This document shows positions 1 to 5,109 of a stretch of DNA of 5,109 nt, in pieces; the first letter of the stretch is position 1; every line of letters starts with the position of its first letter. The DNA comes from Sphingomonadales bacterium UBA1936 (GTDB taxonomy: Bacteria > Pseudomonadota > Alphaproteobacteria > Sphingomonadales > Sphingomonadaceae), in assembly GCA_002336985.1 (NCBI GenBank), contig DDFE01000256.1:12305-17413 (forward strand), in the 5' to 3' direction. The notes under the pieces were generated by a model. That model ran no database searches and was not told the DNA's origin. It saw only the letters and a list, made by a program, of their open reading frames with translations. Both the position numbers and the translations under genes were made by a program.

Positions 1-879
1 GTGCGTGCGGCGATCCCGGATGCGGACGGCGTGATCCTGGGGCCGGTGTCGCACTACACCTATCCAGCGGGACAGCCGAACCCGTCGGCCGCATTGCGTA
101 CGGGGTTCCAGCTCTATGCGAACATCCGTCCTTGCCGGTCGCGTCCCGATCTCAGCATTCTGCGCAAACCCATGGACCTGATCATCGTTCGTGAGAATAC
201 CGAAGGATTCTATTCCGACCGCAGCATGCACATGGGCCCGGGCGAATTCATGCCAGATGCCGACAGTGCCTTTTCGATCCGCAAGATCACCGCGGCCGCA
301 TCGCGGCGGGTGGCACGCGCGGCCTGCGAACTGGCGGCGTCGCGCAGCGGCAAGCTGACCGTGGTGCACAAAGCCAACGTCCTGAAATTGACCGACGGCC
401 TGTTCCTGCGCGAGGTTCGCGCGGCGGCAGCCGAGTTCCCCTCGGTCACGCTCGACGAAGTCATCGTCGATGCGGCGGCGGCGTTGCTCGTGCGCGATCC
501 GCAACGCTTCGACGTCATCGTCACGACCAACATGTTCGGTGACATCCTGTCCGATGAAGCGTCCGAACTGAGCGGCAGCCTGGGGCTGGGCGGTTCCATC
601 AATGCCGGCGACGACATTTGCGTCGCACAGGCGCAGCATGGCTCCGCGCCGGACATCGCGGGGCAGGGGGTTGCGAACCCGACATCGCTGATCCTGTCAG
701 GGGCGATGCTACTCGACTGGATGAGCAGGCGAAGCGGCAACGGTGAACTCGCGATTGCCGCCCGCCGGATCGAACGGGCTGTCGATACGGTTCTCGACGA
801 TCCGCAGAGCCGCACGCGCGACGTCGGGGGACCGTTGGGAACCGACGACTTCGCCGACGCGGTGATCTCGGCGCTATGA
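1..879 (+). CDS. Isocitrate/isopropylmalate-type NAD-dependent beta-decarboxylating dehydrogenase, 5' end missing
   Basis: This cytoplasmic enzyme family oxidises a 2-hydroxy acid bearing a neighbouring carboxylate and then decarboxylates it. About 292 residues are visible. Family members have roughly 335-360, so some 55-65 N-terminal residues, including the usual GDGIGPE segment, lie before the window, and the GTG at base 1 is probably an internal valine. Numbered from base 1, I see R33, R43 and R64 (substrate carboxylates), RENTEGFY at 64-71 with Y71, K124 in HKANVLKLTDG, D157, and metal-binding D181 and D185 in NMFGDILSDEASE. HGSAPDIAGQGVANP begins at H213. Its D218-I219 occupy the place of Lys344-Tyr345 of NADP-dependent E. 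coli isocitrate dehydrogenase, which is typical of NAD users. The isocitrate-contacting Ser113 and Asn115 positions appear to be N27 and S29, so the substrate may not be isocitrate. A tartrate, malate or alkylmalate-type acid is possible. The stop overlaps the next start by ATGA. Family is certain; substrate is unknown. Confidence 0.9.
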   Translation: MRAAIPDADGVILGPVSHYTYPAGQPNPSAALRTGFQLYANIRPCRSRPDLSILRKPMDLIIVRENTEGFYSDRSMHMGPGEFMPDADSAFSIRKITAAASRRVARAACELAASRSGKLTVVHKANVLKLTDGLFLREVRAAAAEFPSVTLDEVIVDAAAALLVRDPQRFDVIVTTNMFGDILSDEASELSGSLGLGGSINAGDDICVAQAQHGSAPDIAGQGVANPTSLILSGAMLLDWMSRRSGNGELAIAARRIERAVDTVLDDPQSRTRDVGGPLGTDDFADAVISAL

Positions 880-2255
880 TCGTTTCGGTCAATCCCGCGA
901 CGGGCGAACCGATCGGGCGGTTCGACCTTCATACCCCTGCGGAAATCGACACGGCCCTCGACAAGGCCGTGACGGCACAGCGGCAATGGCGGCAGACGTC
1001 GCATGAAACCCGTGCCGCGCTGCTGACCCGTTTCGCCGCGGTCCTTCGTCGCGAGCGCGACGCGCTGGCCGCCATCATCACTGCCGAGATGGGCAAGCCC
1101 ATCGGCGAAGCAGTGGCCGAAGTGGAGAAGTGCGCGCTCAACTGCGATTTTTACGCGGGCGCCGCTGCCGCGATGCTGGCGGATGCGCCCGTGGCTGGTG
1201 TTCCGGGCGCGATGGTCGCCCATGAACCACTGGGCGTTGTCCTCGCGATCATGCCCTGGAATTATCCGCTGTGGCAGGTCGTGCGTTTCCTCGCGCCCGC
1301 CTTTGCCGCGGGGAACGGCGCGATCCTGAAGCACGCGGCGAACGTTCCAGAATGCGCGAACGCGCTCGAACGGTTGGTTGCGGAAGCGGGTGCGCCTGCG
1401 GGCCTGTTTGCGAACCTGCGGATCGAGCCCGCGGATGTCGCCAGGCTGATCGCCGACCCGCGCATTGCCGCCGTGACACTGACCGGATCGACCGAGGTCG
1501 GAATGATCGTCGCCAGTCAGGCGGGCGCGTCGCTCAAGAAACAGGTCCTGGAACTCGGCGGGTCGGATCCGTTCGTCGTGCTGGCCGATGCGGACATCGC
1601 TCTTGCTGCCGAAAAGGCGGTGACCGCGCGGTTCACCAATGGCGGACAGAGCTGCGTCAACGCCAAGCGATTTGTCGTCGTGGACGCGGTCGCCGACCAG
1701 TTCATCGATGCATTTGCTGCTGCAGCGCGACGGCTGGTCATGGGTGATCCGACAGCCAGCGCGACGACGCTCGGGCCGTTGGCACGAGAGAATTTGCGCG
1801 CGACGATCGATGGGCAGGTCCAGCGTTCCATTGCCGCCGGGGCACGGCTGGTCATGGGCGGCGCGCTTCCCCAAGGAGCCGGATTTTTCTACCCCGCAAC
1901 CCTGCTCGATGGCGTGACGCCGGGAATGGCGGCGTTCGACGAAGAGACGTTCGGTCCAGCCGCCGCGATCATCCGCGCGCGCAATGAGGATGAAGCGATC
2001 GATCTGGCGAACCGTACGGCGTTCGGTTTGGGTGCGTCGATCTGGACGCGGGATAATGATCGCGGCCTGGCTCTCGCGCGGCGCGTCGATGCCGGCTGTG
2101 TGTTCGTGAACGCAATGGTCGCGTCCGATCCACGCGTTCCGTTTGGCGGGATCAAGATGTCGGGATACGGCCGCGAACTCGGCGATCTGGGGCTGAAGGA
2201 ATTTACGAACGCCAAGACGATCCGTTGTCCGGCGCCCGCGGAGAAAGCAGCATGA
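876..2255 (+). CDS. NAD(P)-dependent aldehyde dehydrogenase, succinate-semialdehyde dehydrogenase (Sad/GabD)-like
   Basis: The product oxidises an aldehyde, probably a semialdehyde, to the acid in the cytoplasm using NAD(P)+. It has 459 residues, full length for the group that includes E. coli Sad (YneI). The start NPATGEPIG and segments such as MPWNYPLWQ, KKQVLELGGSDPF, FGGIKMSGYGREL and GLKEFTN closely match my memory of Sad. Catalytic features are all present: N129 in MPWNYP, cofactor-binding K152, the TGSTEVG turn at 203-209, general base E226 in LELGG, and nucleophile C260 in GGQSCVNAKR. The ATG overlaps the preceding stop as ATGA and has only a weak ribosome-binding site, so translation is probably coupled to the upstream gene. 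The stop again overlaps the cupin start as ATGA. Pairing with a beta-decarboxylating dehydrogenase suggests successive oxidation steps of one pathway, which is inference. Succinate semialdehyde is the default substrate guess and not proven; other dicarboxylic semialdehydes are possible. Confidence 0.93.
   Translation: MIVSVNPATGEPIGRFDLHTPAEIDTALDKAVTAQRQWRQTSHETRAALLTRFAAVLRRERDALAAIITAEMGKPIGEAVAEVEKCALNCDFYAGAAAAMLADAPVAGVPGAMVAHEPLGVVLAIMPWNYPLWQVVRFLAPAFAAGNGAILKHAANVPECANALERLVAEAGAPAGLFANLRIEPADVARLIADPRIAAVTLTGSTEVGMIVASQAGASLKKQVLELGGSDPFVVLADADIALAAEKAVTARFTNGGQSCVNAKRFVVVDAVADQFIDAFAAAARRLVMGDPTASATTLGPLARENLRATIDGQVQRSIAAGARLVMGGALPQGAGFFYPATLLDGVTPGMAAFDEETFGPAAAIIRARNEDEAIDLANRTAFGLGASIWTRDNDRGLALARRVDAGCVFVNAMVASDPRVPFGGIKMSGYGRELGDLGLKEFTNAKTIRCPAPAEKAA
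2240..2244 (+). promoter_or_regulatory. Ribosome binding site that fixes the cupin start
   Basis: GGAGA lies inside the last codons of the aldehyde dehydrogenase, seven bases before the ATG at 2252. The reading frame is open further upstream, from a GTG/ATG-type codon at 2225, but this site and the ATGA overlap favour 2252 as the true start. Confidence 0.65.
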
Positions 2256-2644
2256 GCCCGATCGTACTCCATCCCGACGACTTGCCCGTGAAGGATCGCG
2301 GCGGCGGTATCGTCACGACACCACTGGTGACGGCGGGACGTGGGTCGGCCGCGATGCTGACCGGTATCACGCGGATAGGACCGGGATGTGCCGTGCCGCT
2401 GCACACGCATAATTGCGAAGAATGCGTCATCGTGCTGTCGGGCACCGGTTTCGCGCACATCGACGGGCAGGATCATCCGGTGTCGGCGCAAGATACCAGC
2501 TGGATCCCGGCGGAAATTCCGCATTGTTTCCGCAACACTTCGGACAGCGAGCCGCTGGTCATATTCTGGACCTATGCCTCGATCGACGCGACACGCACGA
2601 TCGTTGCGACCGGTGTCACGACGCGTATCGACGAGGAACGCTAG
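2252..2644 (+). CDS. Small single-domain cupin protein
   Basis: This is a 130-residue protein forming one cupin beta-barrel. The first cupin motif is seen from G45 through H51, H53, E57 and G64 (HTHNCEE, then VLSGTG), and the second around P86 to N95 with H91. Together H51, H53, E57 and H91 give the usual three-His, one-Glu metal site. There is no signal peptide or second domain. It is the last gene of the dehydrogenase operon, starting in a 4-bp overlap with the aldehyde dehydrogenase gene. Small cupins of this kind in catabolic operons can be dioxygenases, isomerases, decarboxylases or ligand-binding accessory proteins, and I cannot tell which. No DNA-binding domain is attached, so it is not a cupin-HTH regulator. 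The stop codon shares CTAG with the stop of the opposing regulator. Fold is confident; reaction unknown. Confidence 0.85.
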   Translation: MSPIVLHPDDLPVKDRGGGIVTTPLVTAGRGSAAMLTGITRIGPGCAVPLHTHNCEECVIVLSGTGFAHIDGQDHPVSAQDTSWIPAEIPHCFRNTSDSEPLVIFWTYASIDATRTIVATGVTTRIDEER

Positions 2645-3075
2645 GCGGAGCTGAGCAGCAGGCTCGTTTCGCTATTGAGCACGCCTTCGATCAGCCGGAC
2701 TTCGCGCAGCACGCGGTCGAGTTCCGCCAGCGACTCCACGCGGATTTCCGCGACCAGATCCCAGCCGCCGTTGGTGGTGTGAAGGGTGTGGAGTTCGGGC
2801 AGGCCCTTCAGATTGCGAACGACCGCGCTTGTCGTACGGCCGGCGACCTCGATCATCATGATCGCGCGAATGGCCGACTGTTCGTGCGCCGCGCGGACCG
2901 TAAAGCCCAGGATAGCGCCGCTTTCGACCATGCGGGCAATACGTTTTTCCGCTGTCGCCCGCGAGATGCCGGCGCGGCTGGCGATCTGCGCCATCGGCGC
3001 GCGCCCGTCGACACGCAGCTCGGCGATCAATCGTCGGTCGGTCGAGTCGAGAGGCTGCATTGCAAATTGATCCAT
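2641..3075 (-). CDS. Lrp/AsnC family transcriptional regulator
   Basis: This is a 144-residue regulator with the standard two-part layout. An N-terminal winged helix-turn-helix covers about residues 9-58: LDSTDRRLIAEL at 9-20, then PMAQIASRAGISRATAEKRI at 27-46. A RAM ligand-binding/oligomerisation domain runs from about 65 to 140. Family members bind amino acids and act as dimers or octamers on nearby promoters, often including their own. The gene is divergent from ocd, which makes ocd and the regulator itself the likely targets and ornithine, arginine or proline the likely effector; this is inference. I chose the ATG at 3075. The frame extends to a TTG at 3087, and an in-frame ATG at 3060 (MQPLDSTD) would still keep the whole HTH. 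None of the three has a strong ribosome-binding site. The 3' end overlaps the cupin stop codon. Confidence 0.92.
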   Translation of the reverse strand: MDQFAMQPLDSTDRRLIAELRVDGRAPMAQIASRAGISRATAEKRIARMVESGAILGFTVRAAHEQSAIRAIMMIEVAGRTTSAVVRNLKGLPELHTLHTTNGGWDLVAEIRVESLAELDRVLREVRLIEGVLNSETSLLLSSA

Positions 3076-3098
3076 ATAACTGGGCAATTCGTACCTAC

Positions 3099-3126
3099 AT
3101 TGTATCGTAATTCAGCAAAAGTCCAA
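3099..3126 (-). promoter_or_regulatory. Candidate sigma-70 promoter of the Lrp-type gene
   Basis: On the minus strand TTGGAC (3121-3126) is followed after 16 bp by TACAAT (3099-3104), which matches the -10 consensus at five of six bases. The -35 matches poorly. The -10 lies within the small palindrome TACATTGTA (3096-3104), so a protein binding there would block the promoter, a plausible autoregulation layout. The predicted leader would be short, about 15-20 bases. No clear promoter for the divergent ocd gene could be identified. Confidence 0.4.
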
Positions 3127-3167
3127 TTTTTTGCAGCGTTCTGTCACCGTATTTTCGTTCGACAGCG

Positions 3168-3173
3168 AAAGGA
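3168..3173 (+). promoter_or_regulatory. Ribosome binding site of ocd
   Basis: AAAGGA sits six bases before the ATG at 3180 and supports that start for ornithine cyclodeaminase. A reading frame beginning further upstream at 3131 is in a different frame and has no such signal. Confidence 0.7.
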
Positions 3174-3179
3174 CGGATC

Positions 3180-4211
3180 ATGCGGTTGGTGGAAGTCGAA
3201 CATGTCGTTGCGCTCGTTCGGGAACGCGGGGTTTCGACGGTGCTCCGCGAACTCGCGGACTATATCGAAAGCGATTATCGGCGCTGGAACGAATTCGACA
3301 AATCGCCGCGCTACGCCAGCCATTCGAAAGACGGCGTGGTCGAACTGATGCCGATTGCGGATCGAACGTCGTTCGGATTCAAATATGTGAACGGTCATCC
3401 GGCCAACCAGGCCGCCGGACTGCAAACCGTCACCGGCTTCGGCGTGCTCGCCGATGTCGCGACCGGCTATCCGTTCATGATCGCGGAAATGACGATCATG
3501 ACCGCTTTGCGCACGGCTGCCATGTCGGCGCTCGCGGCCAAATATCTTGCGCGGCCGGACGCCCGGTCGATGGCCATCATCGGTCTGGGCGCGCAGGCGG
3601 AGTTTCAGGCGGAGGCGTTCCTGGCGTTGCTGGGTATCCGGGAATTGCGGGTGTTCGATGTCGATGAAGACGCGACGCACAAGTTCGTCGGCAATCTGGA
3701 AGGCCGCGGCTTCACGATTCATGTCGCCAACACGGCGGGGGAAGCCGTTGAGGGTGCCGACATCATCACGACTGTTACGGCAGACAAGCGGAAGTCGACG
3801 GTCCTGTCCGACAACATGGTGGGGGGCGGCGTCCATATCAACGCGGTCGGAGGGGATTGTCCGGGGAAGACCGAACTTCAGCCCGCAATTCTCGACCGCG
3901 CGTCGGTGTTCGTCGAATACCTGCCTCAGACGCGGATCGAGGGTGAAATTCAGCAGATGCCCGACAGCTTTCCGACAACCGAATTGTGGCAGGTGATCGC
4001 AGGCAATCTGCCGGGTCGCGAGCATCCCGGCGAAATCACGCTGTTCGATTCGGTCGGTTTCGCGATCGAAGACTTCTCGGCGCTGCGCTACCTAGCGGAC
4101 GTGACCGGCGCACCCGAATTCCACAGCAATGCAGACCTGCTCGCAAAGCCAGTCGACCCGCGCAACCTTTTCGGCATGCTGGACGAAAAGGTTGCGGCCG
4201 AGGCAGCCTGA
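3180..4211 (+). CDS. ocd: Ornithine cyclodeaminase
   Basis: The enzyme converts L-ornithine to L-proline and ammonia, with bound NAD+ taking up and returning a hydride. At 343 residues it is full length for the bacterial enzyme (about 350 in Pseudomonas putida) and matches that protein, as I remember it, in long blocks: DKSPRYASHS, ELMPIAD, FKYVNGHPAN, NAVGGDCPGKTEL, RIEGEIQQ and FDSVGFA. Residues R44, E55, K68, T83, R111 and D226 align with the active-site R45, E56, K69, T84, R112 and D228 of the P. putida enzyme, so this is likely a true ornithine cyclodeaminase and not a generic mu-crystallin-like imine reductase or alanine dehydrogenase. The NAD-binding Rossmann turn is GLGAQAEFQ at 135-143. 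It is divergent from the Lrp-type regulator and converges on ridA with six bases between stops. A strong inverted repeat lies in its last codons. Confidence 0.94.
   Translation: MRLVEVEHVVALVRERGVSTVLRELADYIESDYRRWNEFDKSPRYASHSKDGVVELMPIADRTSFGFKYVNGHPANQAAGLQTVTGFGVLADVATGYPFMIAEMTIMTALRTAAMSALAAKYLARPDARSMAIIGLGAQAEFQAEAFLALLGIRELRVFDVDEDATHKFVGNLEGRGFTIHVANTAGEAVEGADIITTVTADKRKSTVLSDNMVGGGVHINAVGGDCPGKTELQPAILDRASVFVEYLPQTRIEGEIQQMPDSFPTTELWQVIAGNLPGREHPGEITLFDSVGFAIEDFSALRYLADVTGAPEFHSNADLLAKPVDPRNLFGMLDEKVAAEAA
4161..4196. repeat. Perfect 13-bp inverted repeat in the 3' end of ocd, possible transcript-end hairpin
   Basis: The left arm CGCAACCTTTTCG (4161-4173) and right arm CGAAAAGGTTGCG (4184-4196) are exact reverse complements around a 10-base loop. 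The arms encode RNLF and EKVA of ornithine cyclodeaminase. In ridA mRNA the hairpin would begin 21 bases after the stop codon, a normal place for a terminator or 3'-end stabiliser. No T-run follows it on either strand, so it is not a canonical intrinsic terminator. In ocd mRNA it lies before the stop codon, where termination would leave a non-stop message. Confidence 0.55.
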
Positions 4212-4217
4212 CGTCGG

Positions 4218-4571
4218 CTAGATCGCCGCGATGACGCCGATCTCGATCGTGAATTGCGGTTCGGTCAACAATGCCTGGACGGTCGTTCGCGCGGGCTTGC
4301 CGTCATGATCGATCCACGCATCCCAGACGCTGTTCATTTCGTCGAAATTGGTCATGTCGGCGAGATACAGGTTCGCGGACAGGATGCGGCCCTTGTGCGA
4401 ACCTGCTTCGGCCAGCAGTTCATCGATCCGTTGCAGAACTTCGGCTGTCTGGACGGCGACGCTGGCGCCGGGATTGTTCTGCGCAACCTGTCCGGCGGTA
4501 TAAACCAAGCCGTTGTGAATCACCGCCTGATGCATCCGCGGCGTCGGGTGAAGGCGTTTAATGTCGGACAT
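4218..4571 (-). CDS. RidA-family (YjgF/YER057c/UK114) reactive-imine deaminase
   Basis: This 117-residue cytoplasmic protein belongs to the Rid family, whose active members hydrolyse reactive enamine/imine intermediates to keto acids and ammonia and so protect pyridoxal-phosphate enzymes. It forms trimers in known cases. Visible family features are HQAVIHNGLVYTAGQVA (14-30), SANLYLADM (65-73), and the key PARTTVQA (93-100) with R95, which corresponds to the catalytic Arg105 of E. coli RidA, followed by IEIGVIA with E110. Retention of this arginine argues for catalytic activity. The ATG at 4571 has AGGAG five bases upstream. The gene converges on ocd with six bases between stops. Because ornithine cyclodeaminase works through imine intermediates, RidA may clear leaked 2-imino acids or pyrroline-type compounds, which is inference. 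It probably belongs to a subgroup other than the housekeeping RidA, so I leave the symbol empty. Confidence 0.9.
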   Translation of the reverse strand: MSDIKRLHPTPRMHQAVIHNGLVYTAGQVAQNNPGASVAVQTAEVLQRIDELLAEAGSHKGRILSANLYLADMTNFDEMNSVWDAWIDHDGKPARTTVQALLTEPQFTIEIGVIAAI

Positions 4572-4576
4572 ACATG

Positions 4577-4581
4577 CTCCT
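4577..4581 (-). promoter_or_regulatory. Ribosome binding site of the RidA-family gene
   Basis: The minus strand reads AGGAG here, five bases before the ATG at 4571. Another ATG at 4575 on this strand is out of frame, so 4571 is the supported start. Confidence 0.7.
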
Positions 4582-4601
4582 GAATGTAGATTGGATACAT
4601 A

Positions 4602-4617
4602 ATGAAAATATTTTCAT
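4602..4617. promoter_or_regulatory. Perfect 16-bp palindrome, candidate operator of ridA
   Basis: ATGAAAATATTTTCAT is its own reverse complement over all 16 bases. It is centred about 38 bp upstream of the ridA start codon, where it would cover or abut the promoter. AT-rich dyads of this form suit a dimeric regulator, and Lrp/AsnC proteins favour AT-rich centres, so the neighbouring regulator is a candidate binder. No convincing -35/-10 pair could be placed around it. Confidence 0.5.
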
Positions 4618-4806
4618 CTACTGACTGAAGGGCTAATCTCTAATAAAATAACCAAAAAACAATGATATATAAGAGATGTGGCAGCGATATATGTGGCTCT
4701 ACTTTTCTTGTCGTTAGCGGCGAATCAAAATGTACTATTGACACGAATAGAACGATATGGTCGCTTCCGCCATAGCCGATGCGTCATGGATGCGAGCGGC
4801 GCAAAA

Positions 4807-4812
4807 GGGAGG
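4807..4812 (+). promoter_or_regulatory. Ribosome binding site selecting a GTG start
   Basis: GGGAGG lies seven bases before the GTG at 4820. An in-frame ATG at 4832 is 19 bases away, too far for this site, so GTG is the preferred start. Confidence 0.65.
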
Positions 4813-4819
4813 TTTGGTC

Positions 4820-5109
4820 GTGCTTTTGAAGATGGTGAAACTGGCGCCGATCGTCGTTGCGAGCGTGGCGAGCATGGCGGCCTCTGCGAAGGGTGACGAC
4901 GCGCCGTTCGTGTCGAAGCGCGCGCCCGTGCCGGCGTTCGAGTGCAAGGCCTATGTCGCCTATGACCGGGACCAGGTCCTGCCGGGTTACCTGCTGCCGA
5001 CCAAGTCGGGCGCCAAGACGTGTATCCCGTTCACTTCGTCGCGTTACCAGCCGCCCAAGGGTTACAAGGGCGACTATTACGTCGACGAATTCACCGATGC
5101 GAAGCTGCG
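4820..5109 (+). CDS. Unrecognised exported protein, 3' end missing
   Basis: The frame is open for 96 codons to the window end. The start shows a clear Sec-type signal peptide: lysines at 4 and 7, a hydrophobic stretch LAPIVVASVASMAA (8-21), and an ASA site suggesting cleavage after residue 23, before KGDD. The mature part visible so far has two cysteines (C42 and C68), many lysines and tyrosines, and segments such as AFECKAYVAYDRDQ and RYQPPKGYKGDYYVDEF. I do not recognise the family. It is probably periplasmic or secreted; no lipobox is seen, so it is not an obvious lipoprotein. The third-position G/C bias matches the other genes, which supports real coding. It is divergent from ridA and may be unrelated to the ornithine genes. 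The complete sequence downstream is needed to assign a function. Confidence 0.75.
   Translation, partial: MLLKMVKLAPIVVASVASMAASAKGDDAPFVSKRAPVPAFECKAYVAYDRDQVLPGYLLPTKSGAKTCIPFTSSRYQPPKGYKGDYYVDEFTDAKL

Larger units (their letters stand above)
4572..4819. other. AT-rich divergent intergenic region
   Basis: This 248-bp gap separates the leftward RidA-family gene from the rightward exported-protein gene and must hold promoters for both. It is much more AT-rich than the genes, especially 4600-4680. It contains the 17-bp dyad ATGTA-N7-TACAT (4584-4600), the 16-bp palindrome (4602-4617), and a direct repeat ATGTGGC at 4676-4682 and 4691-4697, each preceded by a GATATAT. A TTGACA hexamer occurs at 4738-4743 on the plus strand but has no good -10 at the right distance. 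I see no credible gene inside it. Confidence 0.6.

Noticed and set aside
210..1874. A 554-codon open frame on the minus strand opposite the two dehydrogenase genes
   Set aside because: It is antisense to two genes with full catalytic motifs, its translation is rich in Arg, Ser, His and Gly as expected of high-GC shadow frames, and it has no recognisable domain.
2649..2666. GAGC ... GCTC repeat at the cupin/regulator junction as a terminator
   Set aside because: A four-base stem with no T-run lying inside the regulator coding sequence is expected by chance.
3153..3170. Small hairpin TTTCG ... CGAAA next to the ocd ribosome-binding site
   Set aside because: Only five pairs with an 8-base loop; too weak to call a regulatory element or riboswitch.
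2413..3348. A 311-codon plus-strand frame crossing the cupin, the regulator and the start of ocd
   Set aside because: It overlaps three well-supported genes and their intergenic region and has low-complexity, shadow-like composition.
3144..4025. A 293-codon minus-strand frame opposite ocd
   Set aside because: It is antisense to a gene with conserved active-site residues and shows no domain of its own.
4738..4764. TTGACA as a -35 box for the exported-protein gene
   Set aside because: The hexamer is perfect, but no -10-like sequence lies 15-19 bp downstream (GGTCGC, TCGCTT), so a promoter cannot be claimed.
4678..4896. A short plus-strand frame with a hydrophobic start in the ridA-exported protein gap
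   Set aside because: It has no ribosome-binding site, its later part overlaps the better-supported exported-protein frame, and the hydrophobic start comes from AT-rich non-coding sequence.
4735..4947. A 70-codon minus-strand frame opposite the exported-protein gene
   Set aside because: It is antisense to the signal-peptide region of a better-supported gene and has no family features.

Overview
The window is high-GC, densely packed bacterial DNA. Its codon use (GCG, CGC, GTC and ATC dominate), tight gene spacing and the protein families present suggest an alphaproteobacterium, plausibly a sphingomonad. That placement is inference from composition and style, since no rRNA or other marker gene is present.

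Layout. Bases 1-2644 hold a rightward operon of three genes joined by 4-bp ATGA overlaps. The first is the 3' part of an isocitrate/isopropylmalate-type NAD-dependent dehydrogenase whose N-terminus lies outside the window. The second is a Sad/GabD-like aldehyde (semialdehyde) dehydrogenase, and the third a small single-domain cupin. The cupin runs head-on into a leftward Lrp/AsnC-type regulator (2641-3075), and the two stop codons share one CTAG. Divergent from the regulator, across about 104 bp, is a rightward ornithine cyclodeaminase gene (3180-4211) that retains the residues known from the Pseudomonas putida enzyme. It converges after 6 bp on a leftward RidA-family imine deaminase (4218-4571). 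A 248-bp AT-rich divergent gap follows, then the start of a rightward gene for an unrecognised exported protein (4820 to the window end).

How the genes may work together. Ornithine cyclodeaminase turns L-ornithine into L-proline and ammonia through imine intermediates, and RidA proteins hydrolyse reactive imines, so the two make chemical sense side by side. The Lrp-type gene next to ocd is the obvious candidate regulator. The dehydrogenase, semialdehyde dehydrogenase and cupin operon looks like a small oxidative catabolic module. Its substrate cannot be read from the sequence, and its link to ornithine rests on adjacency alone.

The most striking non-coding signals are a perfect 16-bp AT-rich palindrome in front of ridA (4602-4617), a perfect 13-bp inverted repeat inside the last codons of ocd (4161-4196), and a short shared element (ATGTAG with GATACA) in the upstream regions of both lrp and ridA. 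I see no CRISPR array, tRNA, rRNA, transposase or integrase.
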